From a virus: a DNA stretch of 22,608 nucleotides. Made by a program: the position numbers and the translations under genes. The stretch's first letter is position 1, and every line of letters begins with the position of its first letter. The notes beneath the pieces were generated by a model, which saw only the letters and a program-made list of their open reading frames with translations, had not been told where the DNA came from and searched no databases. The DNA lies in IMG/VR virus record IMGVR_UViG_3300030099_000126, positions 1 to 22,608 of that record; one strand, written 5' to 3'. Below are positions 15,127-22,532 of this stretch, piece by piece.

Positions 15127-16027
15127 CAGATTCTAGTTCAACATCTATAAACTGCTCAACAGTTTCTGCATCTTCTTCTGACACTTCATCCTGTCTCTCT
15201 GCAACTCTCTCATCCCACTTCTTAACAATGTTATCGTTATGAGCTTTGACCCAATCTAAAAAGTCCCCAAAAGTTTTGTGGTCTTCTTCAGATATATCTA
15301 TCTTAGTAGTGTAATCAACTTTAAATGTAGGTTTAAAAAACTCTGTACCTGCATTATTAGTGTAAAACACTTCAGATTCATCTAGTTGAATATTATGTTG
15401 CAGTGGTAGTCTTTCCATCCTAGAAAACTTAGAAAATATTTCACCCATAGACTTAAAAGTATTCTTATCTTTCATTTCCCATATAGCAGGAAAAGGTGGT
15501 AAATCTTCTTGTACTTCTTTACCATCAACTAACTTTACAGGCTTCTCTAATTCAACTATACCAAAGACAACCCTATATCTATCAACTGCTTTGATTATAT
15601 TTTTAGTTGACTCAGGTAAAGATTGATAATCTTTAACATAACCTGTAGGTTTTCCACAGTTAAAAGTACCATAGTCATCTTTTAAATCTATACTCAAAGT
15701 GTCTGCCATTATAGACTTACAATACTTCTTATCATTTTGATAATATCTCTTATACATGAATCTCTGTAAAAAAGGTCTAAACTTAGCTTTCTCTGCGAAG
15801 TAATATATAGGAACATCTCCAACTTTTTCAAGTCTGTAACATCCACCTTTTATTACTTCCATCTTAACTTCTTTACCATCCATAGTGCCAATGCCCATTG
15901 TAGGCTCATGCCATATCCTAAACCTATTGAGAACATTAACTTTTCTTTCACCACTATTGACAGGCAAACCCATTGCCTTTGCCATAGTTGCATAACTTTC
16001 TGTGTTTATCGTTACTACTTCATTCAT
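15113..16027 (-). CDS. putative ssDNA-binding protein (304 aa)
   Basis: This 304-aa protein starts MNEVVTINTESYATMAKAMG, after a good AAAGGAG site. The body is mixed alpha/beta with several basic/aromatic strands (NVLNRFRIWHEP, YRLEKVGDVPIYYFAEKAKF, FLQRFMYKRYYQNDKKYC). The last ~30 residues are strongly acidic (EEDAETVEQFIDVELESDEK), the classic tail by which phage ssDNA-binding proteins contact partner enzymes. It lies between the polymerase and the RecB-like exonuclease, where T7 (gp2.5) and relatives place this gene. I recognise the layout from marine podoviruses but do not see a canonical OB-fold signature. The call is inference from the tail and context. A recombination mediator is the alternative. 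Confidence 0.6.
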   Translation of the reverse strand: MNEVVTINTESYATMAKAMGLPVNSGERKVNVLNRFRIWHEPTMGIGTMDGKEVKMEVIKGGCYRLEKVGDVPIYYFAEKAKFRPFLQRFMYKRYYQNDKKYCKSIMADTLSIDLKDDYGTFNCGKPTGYVKDYQSLPESTKNIIKAVDRYRVVFGIVELEKPVKLVDGKEVQEDLPPFPAIWEMKDKNTFKSMGEIFSKFSRMERLPLQHNIQLDESEVFYTNNAGTEFFKPTFKVDYTTKIDISEEDHKTFGDFLDWVKAHNDNIVKKWDERVAERQDEVSEEDAETVEQFIDVELESDEKQ

Positions 16028-16062
16028 ATTTACATACTCCTTTCAAAAGAATCCTAGTTATA

Positions 16063-18078
16063 TCATGCAATATCTTTTGTGTCAAGCCAGTTGTCTCCTA
16101 TCTTTGACTCTAACAAAAGAGGCACATTAAAATCAATACCAAATTGTGTATTTACAATGTTAGTAATATCCTGATTAATACTTTTAATAATAAATACAAC
16201 TTTATTTATTTCATCAGGATGAACATCAATCACAATAGAATCATGTACTGTATTCACAATACAAGAGTTTAATAATTTTAATCTCTGTTCCATGTGAACA
16301 AGAATAAGAGGAACTATATCTGCAGTTGCAAAACTTTGCACAGGATAATTTTTTATCTGTGTAAAATGTGATACAGAACCACTTCTTCTCCTTTCAACAT
16401 CAGGAAAACTAAACTGTCTACCTGATGGTGTTGTAATACTACGTTTCTCTAGAGCTTCTTTAGCCAATCTGGAATGCCAAAGTGCGATGCCTTTGTATTT
16501 TTTCGTGAAGTCTTGGTAGTATTTCGCTTCTGCTTCTGTTCTTCCAAACCCAGTCGCACCATATAACGGAGCAAAGGTATGTGCTTTAGCCTCTTGTCTA
16601 GTTGTACTCTGACCCGAAGCTGAAATAACTGAAGCCGTATAAGCATGAACGTCAAAGCCTGTTTTAATTTCATCTATTGCCACCTCGTCTTGTGATAAAT
16701 AGGCTGCAGTCCTAAACTCTAACTGTGCAAAGTCTGCTTCTAGAATCTTGCCACCTTTCCAACGTGAAACAAATACCTTCTTTACAGGAAACGTACCACC
16801 TCTAGGCATGTTCTGCATGTTAGGGTCTGCTCCACTAAATCTGCCTGTTGCAGTTCTGTGTTGTAACAATCTGACATGTAACATGCCATCCTGCTTTACA
16901 TGTGATTTGATACCATCAACAAAAGAAGAGAGATAAGTATCCAATGCAGACAATCTCTGTAAGTCAGATAAAAAGTTTTCTGCATCTTTCATATTATTTC
17001 TTTTAGCTACATTTCTTAATGTATCAAGATAAAGTTTATTTATAGTAAATCCATTTGCACTAACCCATTTAGCAGTAGGTGCAGAGAACTTTAAACCTGC
17101 AACTTTATTAGTTGGTTCAAATAAATATCCTTGTGTATTACATGTGTGACATCTGCTTGGCTTTGCGTAAGGTGCTCCTGATTTCTTTGTCTTCCTAACA
17201 TATCCTGCACCTAAACAGTCTTTACATTTTATAGCTTTTGTTTTGTAAACAAGATTGGAATGCTCTAATACACACTCTCTATACTTATCCTTATCCATGT
17301 AAGGTGTGAACTCGTTTGCCCATAGTGCTTTATCTTTAGGCTTTCTACTATATATAACCCAAGACATTTGTTCAGGACTATTTAAATTTATAGGTGTGTC
17401 ACCCATCAAGTCTTGAACTTGTTTCTTCAATCTTTTTTCTATGTCTATCTTTTCAGACTCAAACTCTTTTCTTACAGATTCTAAGACATCTTGGTTTACC
17501 TTAAAACCATTCCTATGTGTTCTAGCTAGAGTCATAGCAACTTTGTTTGTAAGTATTACTGTATCCATAAGGGATGTGCTAATTAATTGTTTGTACTGAC
17601 TATCACATAACTCTTGCGTTGCCCTCAAGTCTGCTCTTAAATATTCTGTTAGCTCATCCTTAGGTATCTCATCTACACCTATACCTTTGGCAAAATACTC
17701 TTTTAATGTATCCTGCTTCTTCGTATTTAACTCATGTCTTTCTGCACAGGCTTCTAATGACAAAGAATACTTCTCAGGATTACCCCTACTTAAAACATAC
17801 TCTGCTAACATAGTATCAAATATAACACCATCATATTTAAAACCACACTCCCACAACCACATCAAATCGTATGTTATGTTGTGTCCTATAAGAACTGTAG
17901 CTTTGTCTAACATGTCTTGTATATCAACAAACCCACTATCCATATCATATATAGTTTCATTTCCATTGTCATCACGACAACCCACCATAACTAATTTGTT
18001 AGTTGGTTCGTATGGGTCAAGATACATCTTGCCATCTCTTTTAGTTACTGTATTTTCTATGTCAATCGTTAACTTCAT
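16063..18078 (-). CDS. family A DNA polymerase with inserted DnaJ-type zinc domain
   Basis: This 671-aa replicative polymerase has an N-terminal 3'-5' exonuclease with Asp6 and Glu8 (DIEN), Asp71 (GHNITYD) and Asp150 (YLRAD), all kept, so proofreading is likely. The polymerase part has motif A with Asp449 (EADFAQLEFR), motif B RQEAKAHTFAPLYG (Lys498, Phe502, Tyr506) and motif C VHDS (His612, Asp613). Phe502 aligns with E. coli Phe762. Between the two halves, Cys285, Cys288, Cys310 and Cys313 (CKDCLGAG and CHTCNTQG) form a partial DnaJ-type zinc domain, as described for SAR116 phage HMO-2011. It overlaps endonuclease VII by 17 bases. Confidence 0.95.
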   Translation of the reverse strand: MKLTIDIENTVTKRDGKMYLDPYEPTNKLVMVGCRDDNGNETIYDMDSGFVDIQDMLDKATVLIGHNITYDLMWLWECGFKYDGVIFDTMLAEYVLSRGNPEKYSLSLEACAERHELNTKKQDTLKEYFAKGIGVDEIPKDELTEYLRADLRATQELCDSQYKQLISTSLMDTVILTNKVAMTLARTHRNGFKVNQDVLESVRKEFESEKIDIEKRLKKQVQDLMGDTPINLNSPEQMSWVIYSRKPKDKALWANEFTPYMDKDKYRECVLEHSNLVYKTKAIKCKDCLGAGYVRKTKKSGAPYAKPSRCHTCNTQGYLFEPTNKVAGLKFSAPTAKWVSANGFTINKLYLDTLRNVAKRNNMKDAENFLSDLQRLSALDTYLSSFVDGIKSHVKQDGMLHVRLLQHRTATGRFSGADPNMQNMPRGGTFPVKKVFVSRWKGGKILEADFAQLEFRTAAYLSQDEVAIDEIKTGFDVHAYTASVISASGQSTTRQEAKAHTFAPLYGATGFGRTEAEAKYYQDFTKKYKGIALWHSRLAKEALEKRSITTPSGRQFSFPDVERRRSGSVSHFTQIKNYPVQSFATADIVPLILVHMEQRLKLLNSCIVNTVHDSIVIDVHPDEINKVVFIIKSINQDITNIVNTQFGIDFNVPLLLESKIGDNWLDTKDIA

Positions 18079-18514
18079 TTAATCTTTCCTTATGTTCTTT
18101 TAGATATATAACTGCTCTTTCTATTGTTGTCAAGTCATCTCTAAATCCACCCAATCCATCATTACAATGTTTACATATGTAACCACGAAAAGTATTTGTA
18201 TCATGACAATGGTCAAGAACCCATGTGCCTAACAACTTTTGATTATATTTATTAACCTCTTCTATGCTTCTCTCACAAATAGGACAACAATAACTCTTGT
18301 CAGGATACACGTTTTGTTTTCTTAACGTAGCAATAACTTGCCTATGTCCTTTTTGACATGACCTACATGTCCTTTTTATTTCTGCTTCTCCTGACTTCGT
18401 GTAGGACATCTGTTGAAAGTTTTCAATAGGTTGTCTTATATCACACTTGATGCAGACCAACCCATCTTCACATATCTCCTCTACTACATTAAAGAGTTCA
18501 AACTGTTCAATCAT
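18062..18514 (-). CDS. endonuclease VII-type HNH nuclease with extra zinc finger
   Basis: This 150-aa protein belongs to the recombination endonuclease VII family (HNH, beta-beta-alpha-metal fold). The core is residues 76-140: Cys77 and Cys80 pair with Cys114 and Cys117 to bind structural zinc. WVLDHCHDTNTFRGYICKHC gives the catalytic His102/His104 region, with Asn118 after it. GGFRDD and a C-terminal helix follow. An additional N-terminal finger, Cys21, Cys24, Cys50 and Cys53, lies before it. The family cleaves branched DNA. The same genome has a T7-type endonuclease I, so the two may divide labour. ATG 18514 overlaps the helicase stop (ATGA). Confidence 0.88.
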   Translation of the reverse strand: MIEQFELFNVVEEICEDGLVCIKCDIRQPIENFQQMSYTKSGEAEIKRTCRSCQKGHRQVIATLRKQNVYPDKSYCCPICERSIEEVNKYNQKLLGTWVLDHCHDTNTFRGYICKHCNDGLGGFRDDLTTIERAVIYLKEHKERLNEVND

Positions 18515-19734
18515 ACTTCGTATCTACCTATTTTATAATTAAGGTTACAATGAACAACACCATGCCATCCTGTAAGTTTATTCTTAACCACGTTAAGATG
18601 TCTCTGCAGGTCTTCCTCTTCTGCACCTTGTTGTGGTGGATTCTTTGCAATCAATATCATCAAATCTGCTTCTGCTGCTTTACCTGTTCTACTACCTTCC
18701 ATCATGGATTGATTAAGCAATACTTTGCCTTCTGCATCTGCAGATAACTGTGACATGTAAAATACTGCACACTTGTGTTCTTTGGCAATCATACGAGCAT
18801 GAACTGCATTAGCTTTCAATGCTTCATCAGTACGAGCAAAGCCACCTGTACGTGCAAACTTATCTCCCATATCAAGAACAACTATGTCAGGCTTGTACGA
18901 TTTACATACACTTTCAACCCATGACATGTCACGACCTGTTGCATCTTTAATCTTTATATTATCTTTAATAGGTGCATACAAATCTCTAGCACGACTAGGA
19001 TTCTCCTTTATCTCTCTCATAGTCATACCTGTTGATGCAGTAAGATATCTAGCACCTACTCTGTGGCTACCCTCTTCATTACAAAGTATAATACATGATG
19101 CACCTTGTTGTGCTAACCCATCTTGACCTGCTAACAAACTTGCATGAAAGCTAGTCTTACCTGTGTTTGGTCTAGCACCTATCTCTATCAAGTGACCTGA
19201 GTTTATACCATCAACTTGTCTTGTTAAAGTAGGGACATTGAAAGTCCAACGTGCCTCTAAATCATTCTTGGCTAGTAAGGTGTCTATCTCAATATCATCC
19301 CACTCTACATTCAGGTTAGGTGTAAAGTCATCTCCATACTGCTCTAGTATCTGACGTATAGGTTCTAAAGAGGAATGAGAACCATTAACATAATCAAAGC
19401 CAATATTGGCAATATCCTCACCCACAACTTGTTGAAATAATTTTGATAATACTTCTTGTGCAATGTCTTCTCCTAAAGGTTGTTCCATTCTAATCTGTCT
19501 AAACAAACTAGAGTAGGCTTGTTTCTGTGCAGTTGTAAGTGTCGGATTGTTAGACATAAACAAAGCCTCAATCTCATCAGGTGTAACACTTCTTTCATAA
19601 GTGCTCATGGCTTTGTCAATAGACTGCTTAATCTTTCTATTGTCTTTGGCAAATAGTCTATCAGGACATTTTGCTCCACGATGGTCATCATAAAATGATT
19701 TCTCCATCAAACTTCTTAGTAATGCTAATTCCAT
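18511..19734 (-). CDS. DnaB/T7 gp4-like replicative helicase
   Basis: This 407-aa ring helicase of the RecA fold unwinds the fork for the phage polymerase. The N-terminal ~160 residues are a helical domain of DnaB type. Walker A is GARPNTGKT (186-194). CNEEG at 218-222 supplies the catalytic Glu region. Walker B is DIVVLDMGD (283-291). MSQLSAD (327-333) carries the sensor Gln, and NVVKNKLTG (381-389) is the conserved C-terminal strand/loop. No primase part is fused; it is the next gene upstream, overlapping by ten bases. ATG 19734 has AAAGGAGA seven bases before it. Close to T7 gp4 helicase and to marine podovirus DnaB-like enzymes. Confidence 0.9.
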   Translation of the reverse strand: MELALLRSLMEKSFYDDHRGAKCPDRLFAKDNRKIKQSIDKAMSTYERSVTPDEIEALFMSNNPTLTTAQKQAYSSLFRQIRMEQPLGEDIAQEVLSKLFQQVVGEDIANIGFDYVNGSHSSLEPIRQILEQYGDDFTPNLNVEWDDIEIDTLLAKNDLEARWTFNVPTLTRQVDGINSGHLIEIGARPNTGKTSFHASLLAGQDGLAQQGASCIILCNEEGSHRVGARYLTASTGMTMREIKENPSRARDLYAPIKDNIKIKDATGRDMSWVESVCKSYKPDIVVLDMGDKFARTGGFARTDEALKANAVHARMIAKEHKCAVFYMSQLSADAEGKVLLNQSMMEGSRTGKAAEADLMILIAKNPPQQGAEEEDLQRHLNVVKNKLTGWHGVVHCNLNYKIGRYEV

Positions 19735-20501
19735 AACTGTGTCTCCTTTGGGGTTAATAGTTTCAAATTATTTAAGTCTTCTTGTCTCCTATATTTTAAA
19801 TCATCTTTCAATCTTAATATCTTTACATCCTTGACATGTGAACGTAACTCTTTAGCAAAAGCAAAAGACTTGGGTAGTGCATCAGGGTCAAGTGCTATTA
19901 TTGCAGTTGAGAATTGCGACAGGAATGTTTTGTGAGAATCTAATAATGATGTACCCAACACAGCTACCCCAACATATACATCACTACCAATCACTCCTGC
20001 ACTAATGCAATCCTCAACTACTATTGCGATACTACCACAACCAAATGAAAAAGGCAAGTCCGAAGAACCATACCTCTTCCACTTAGGAAGTTTGTTTAGG
20101 ATAGACCTACCTGTAGCATCCACAATTCTGCCATTTTCTTTGATAGGAAAAACAACTCTGTGTTCTTTGACATCATACTGTAACTCTAAAGCATCTACAT
20201 CTAGACCCCACTTGTTACACCAATCCATTATGTCTTGGTTACGTGGTGTAATGTACTCAGGCATTTCAAATGATGTCCCAAGTTGGGACACTTCTCTCAT
20301 GTTACGAATATCCTCTGCAGATAAATGAACACGACTTTTACCTTTGACATTACAAGATGCTTTATAACAGTTCCAAAGTAGAGAACCCATGTTGTTTGTA
20401 ACAGTAAATGTTTTGTATGACCTGCACATAGGACATGTCATCCTTTGTGATGTGCCATTCTCTACATCTAACTGTTTAACATATTCATATATATTAATCA
20501 T
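19725..20501 (-). CDS. DNA primase (T7 gp4 N-terminal-like)
   Basis: This is a 258-aa primase that lays RNA primers for lagging-strand synthesis. The zinc finger has Cys23 and Cys26 (CPMC), then Cys45 and Cys50 (CYKASC). A linker with a basic strand (VKEHRVVFPIKENGRIVDATGRS) leads into the TOPRIM fold. There, Glu163 (IVVEDCISA) and Asp205/Asp207 (IIALDPDAL) are the metal-binding residues. LGTSL near 182 is the usual Gly-containing loop. This matches T7 gp4's N-terminal half without a fused helicase. ATG 20501 overlaps the integrase stop by four bases, so integrase, primase and helicase form one coupled chain. Confidence 0.88.
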   Translation of the reverse strand: MINIYEYVKQLDVENGTSQRMTCPMCRSYKTFTVTNNMGSLLWNCYKASCNVKGKSRVHLSAEDIRNMREVSQLGTSFEMPEYITPRNQDIMDWCNKWGLDVDALELQYDVKEHRVVFPIKENGRIVDATGRSILNKLPKWKRYGSSDLPFSFGCGSIAIVVEDCISAGVIGSDVYVGVAVLGTSLLDSHKTFLSQFSTAIIALDPDALPKSFAFAKELRSHVKDVKILRLKDDLKYRRQEDLNNLKLLTPKETQLWN

Positions 20502-21448
20502 ATATTATATATTACATCCTTCTTGTCGGCATTTAATATGCTTTTATCATGACTTTCAGATTCTGTCAACCCTCTACGTGTTTGCAATGCTAAATTAGCA
20601 CTAGCAAAGGTATTCTTCATGTAAGGTTTAACAGATTGTGGGTTAGCATGTCCTGTAACTGACATAATATTACCCATAGATACACCTGCATCAACCATTT
20701 CAACTGTTCCTGTTCTACGTAAGTCACTTAATCGTAGCTCATTAGAGAGTCCTGCAGAGGTCATAACCTTTCTAGCTAGGATTGGTAGCTTTGTTAGTGA
20801 ATAAGGCTTGTATGACCCTTTAAATGGTCTTGGGCGAGGTGCTACATACTTTTGAAACCCATAATCATTCTTTTGTTGTAATAACATTTCATTTAACTCA
20901 TCTGATATGGGTAAAAATACCTCTGCTCTTCTCTTAGACTGCTCAATTTGCATACGTTGTTCATCTAAATCAAGGTTAGACCATTCTAAAAGTCTCATGT
21001 CTCCTATTCTTTGACACCATTCGTATGCCATCTGTGCAATCAGTCCTAAACTTCTAGTCTTAAAATCAGAGTATGCAATATCAAGAAACCTGATAACGTC
21101 ATCTTTTGTCCAAACAACTTTTCTATGTGCAACGACACGTTTCTTAATATTACTAAATGGATTCATAGTGCAATGCTCCATGTTTATTCCATAATTAAGC
21201 AATACTCTGATTACAGACATGAGATGATTAGCCAATGATACACCTCTCTCACACCATTTATTATATGCTAACTTAGCAAGTTTAGTTGTTAAATTAGAGA
21301 GTTTATAAGTTCCTAAACTCTTACCATCAACCACACTTGTAGAACAAACTATGCCTAAAAAGTATTTATATTGTACTTTAGTTTCTTCTCGTAAGTTGTT
21401 GTATTCAAAGGATAAATAGTATTCATCCAATAAATTACTTACTTTCAT
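20498..21448 (-). CDS. int: tyrosine recombinase / phage integrase
   Basis: ATG 21448 follows a GGGAGTGGGA-type site and overlaps the stop of the small peptide gene, giving 316 aa; longer frames from 21508 run through that peptide. The N-terminal ~110 residues are a SAM-like core-binding domain. The catalytic residues are Arg147 (WCQRIGDMRLL), Lys172 (QSKRR), Arg244 (SDLRRTG), His267 (VTGHANPQ) and the nucleophile Tyr276 (YMKNT). The usual His of HxxR is Ser241, a known variation in this DLRRT subfamily. The family inserts and excises phage DNA at an att site and implies a temperate or formerly temperate phage. I see no attP core or tRNA-like sequence beside it. Confidence 0.92.
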   Translation of the reverse strand: MKVSNLLDEYYLSFEYNNLREETKVQYKYFLGIVCSTSVVDGKSLGTYKLSNLTTKLAKLAYNKWCERGVSLANHLMSVIRVLLNYGINMEHCTMNPFSNIKKRVVAHRKVVWTKDDVIRFLDIAYSDFKTRSLGLIAQMAYEWCQRIGDMRLLEWSNLDLDEQRMQIEQSKRRAEVFLPISDELNEMLLQQKNDYGFQKYVAPRPRPFKGSYKPYSLTKLPILARKVMTSAGLSNELRLSDLRRTGTVEMVDAGVSMGNIMSVTGHANPQSVKPYMKNTFASANLALQTRRGLTESESHDKSILNADKKDVIYNI

Positions 21449-21528
21449 AATCCCACTCCCATAAATCCTAGTATGAATGCCATGCAACACATACCTAATA
21501 TAAACCATATTAATTCATCGTTATTCAT
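21445..21528 (-). CDS. 27-aa single-helix membrane peptide
   Basis: This small gene begins at ATG 21528, inside the end of the upstream gene (ATGAATAA overlap). It is preceded by AAGGAGGAG, the strongest ribosome site in the window, and ends at a TGA that overlaps the integrase ATG. The product is MNNDELIWFILGMCCM followed by AFILGFMGVGL: an acidic N-terminus and one hydrophobic helix covering nearly all the rest. The tight joins on both sides, the ribosome site and the clean membrane profile make it very likely translated. It may couple translation into the integrase, sit in the inner membrane as a regulator, or both. Function unknown. Confidence 0.65.
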   Translation of the reverse strand: MNNDELIWFILGMCCMAFILGFMGVGL

Positions 21529-21877
21529 GTTCTCCTCCTTTATCATTGTTATCTAATTCAAACCTTTTGCCATTGTAATATATAGCACGACTACGACTAG
21601 GTGTATGATATCCATCACGTAGAAAGAAACTAGGCTTTCTCTTCGCAGTCTCAAACGTAGCCACAGTTAAAACAATAGCAGCCAATATAAATACGTGGGC
21701 AATCGCAGTTATTCCAAACATCCACATACTACCAAAGTACATAGAGAATGCTATGCACCACATCCATGCTAATACTTGCATAACCATGTGTCTAGTATTT
21801 AGGTCAGGTATGTGTCGCAAGGGATTGTGTTCATAGTTCATAACTGAATCCCATGTGTTATATACTAATCTTCTCAT
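21521..21877 (-). CDS. conserved two-helix membrane protein ending GGEHE
   Basis: This is a 118-aa protein. After a polar N-terminus with NPLRHIPDLNTRHMVMQVLAW, two membrane helices follow: MVMQVLAWMWCIAFSMYFGS (about residues 31-50) and ITAIAHVFILAAIVLTVATF (about 56-75). A basic tail follows, with FFLRDGYHTPSRSRAIYY and a final DNNDKGGEHE. I recognise the combination NPLRH-(I/V)-PD, RHMV-x-Q-LAWMW and the GGEHE end from many marine phages and alphaproteobacterial prophages. There is no known function. GAGGAGAA lies about five bases before ATG 21877. It is located in the early region, away from the lysis candidate on the other strand. Confidence 0.75.
   Translation of the reverse strand: MRRLVYNTWDSVMNYEHNPLRHIPDLNTRHMVMQVLAWMWCIAFSMYFGSMWMFGITAIAHVFILAAIVLTVATFETAKRKPSFFLRDGYHTPSRSRAIYYNGKRFELDNNDKGGEHE
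21532..21540 (-). promoter_or_regulatory. strong ribosome binding site for the 27-aa peptide
   Basis: AAGGAGGAG on the - strand, three bases before ATG 21528 from the last G (five to seven from the core). It lies inside the last codons of the 118-aa gene and sets the start of the hidden peptide. Confidence 0.7.
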
Positions 21878-22098
21878 TCGCTATTCTCCTCTATTTTAAG
21901 TTCTCCATATAAATAAATTCCAAAGTCATATCCTTGATTATAATAGTGATGGCTATTATGGGTTGACCTGATACCTTTAATCAAACCATCTGCTACACCA
22001 TCTTTAAATGCTTTTAACACACCATTTGATTCTATCTTCTTATCTAACTCATGTGCATCTATTAACTTCTGTGCTAATTGGTCTCGTTCTACTGCCAT
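21874..22098 (-). CDS. small unknown protein (74 aa)
   Basis: This 74-aa protein starts MAVERDQLAQKLIDAHELDKK, with AAAGGAG seven bases upstream. A charged N-terminal helix is followed by ESNGVLKAFKDGVADGLIKGI, an amphipathic Gly-containing helix, and then an aromatic/His segment, NSHHYYNQGYDFGIYLYGEL. It overlaps the lysin stop by one base and the next gene by four. No family is recognised. There is no membrane helix and no metal-binding Cys. Confidence 0.55.
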   Translation of the reverse strand: MAVERDQLAQKLIDAHELDKKIESNGVLKAFKDGVADGLIKGIRSTHNSHHYYNQGYDFGIYLYGELKIEENSE

Positions 22099-22532
22099 TA
22101 TTTACTCCTTTCTAAATCCCACCTATAAAATATGTGGTCATCTATTCTAGTTATATAAGTCTTTGTTTCTGCCCAACTAGGATTAACATAGTAGGCATGG
22201 TAGTGTGTAGCACCCTCAAGATAGGCATCAAGATATCCATAGTAAACACCTTTAGCTACTGATAGAGATTCTTCCCATGCCTCTTTTTCTTTAGCTACAT
22301 CACTCTTGCCATCACAATACCAACTGAATTGACATTGATTCCTAATAGGCACAGAAGGTTTCCATTTGTATGTCAACCCTTGTTTAACAACATCACACAC
22401 ATTGTTAGGATAACGTGAATCAGCTACTCTGTTCATCACGACTTCTGCTACTGCTATCTGTCCTGATAAACTTTGATTCTTAGCCTCGTGATATACATTG
22501 AGTGCTAGACATACTATCGCTTCAGCTATCAT
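22098..22532 (-). CDS. SleB-type cell-wall hydrolase (endolysin)
   Basis: This is a 144-aa cell-wall hydrolase of the SleB/Hydrolase_2 family, which cleaves the glycan chain of peptidoglycan at lysis. The typical blocks are NVYHEAKNQSLSGQIAVAEV (12-31, with Glu16 as the likely catalytic acid), VVMNRVADSRYP, QFSWYCDGKSD (68-78), GATHYHAYYVNPSWAETK (107-124) and IDDHIFYRWD. No cleavable signal peptide is evident, so export should need a holin. Length is that of the bare catalytic domain. It lies in the early/replication unit rather than beside the candidate holin. ATG 22532 overlaps the upstream stop (ATGA), with AGGGG eight bases before it. Confidence 0.9.
   Translation of the reverse strand: MIAEAIVCLALNVYHEAKNQSLSGQIAVAEVVMNRVADSRYPNNVCDVVKQGLTYKWKPSVPIRNQCQFSWYCDGKSDVAKEKEAWEESLSVAKGVYYGYLDAYLEGATHYHAYYVNPSWAETKTYITRIDDHIFYRWDLERSK

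Noticed and set aside
16449-16673. 74-codon - strand frame within the polymerase gene
   Set aside because: It lies in another frame across polymerase motifs A and B, with no ribosome site or family features.
17140-17226. Intron or homing-endonuclease insertion in the polymerase
   Set aside because: The reading frame is continuous and the four Cys form a DnaJ-type zinc pair with no HNH or GIY-YIG residues.
20498-21530. attP core or tRNA fragment next to the integrase
   Set aside because: I looked for a tRNA 3'-end-like T-arm sequence and direct repeats beside the gene and found none convincing; the site may lie outside the window.
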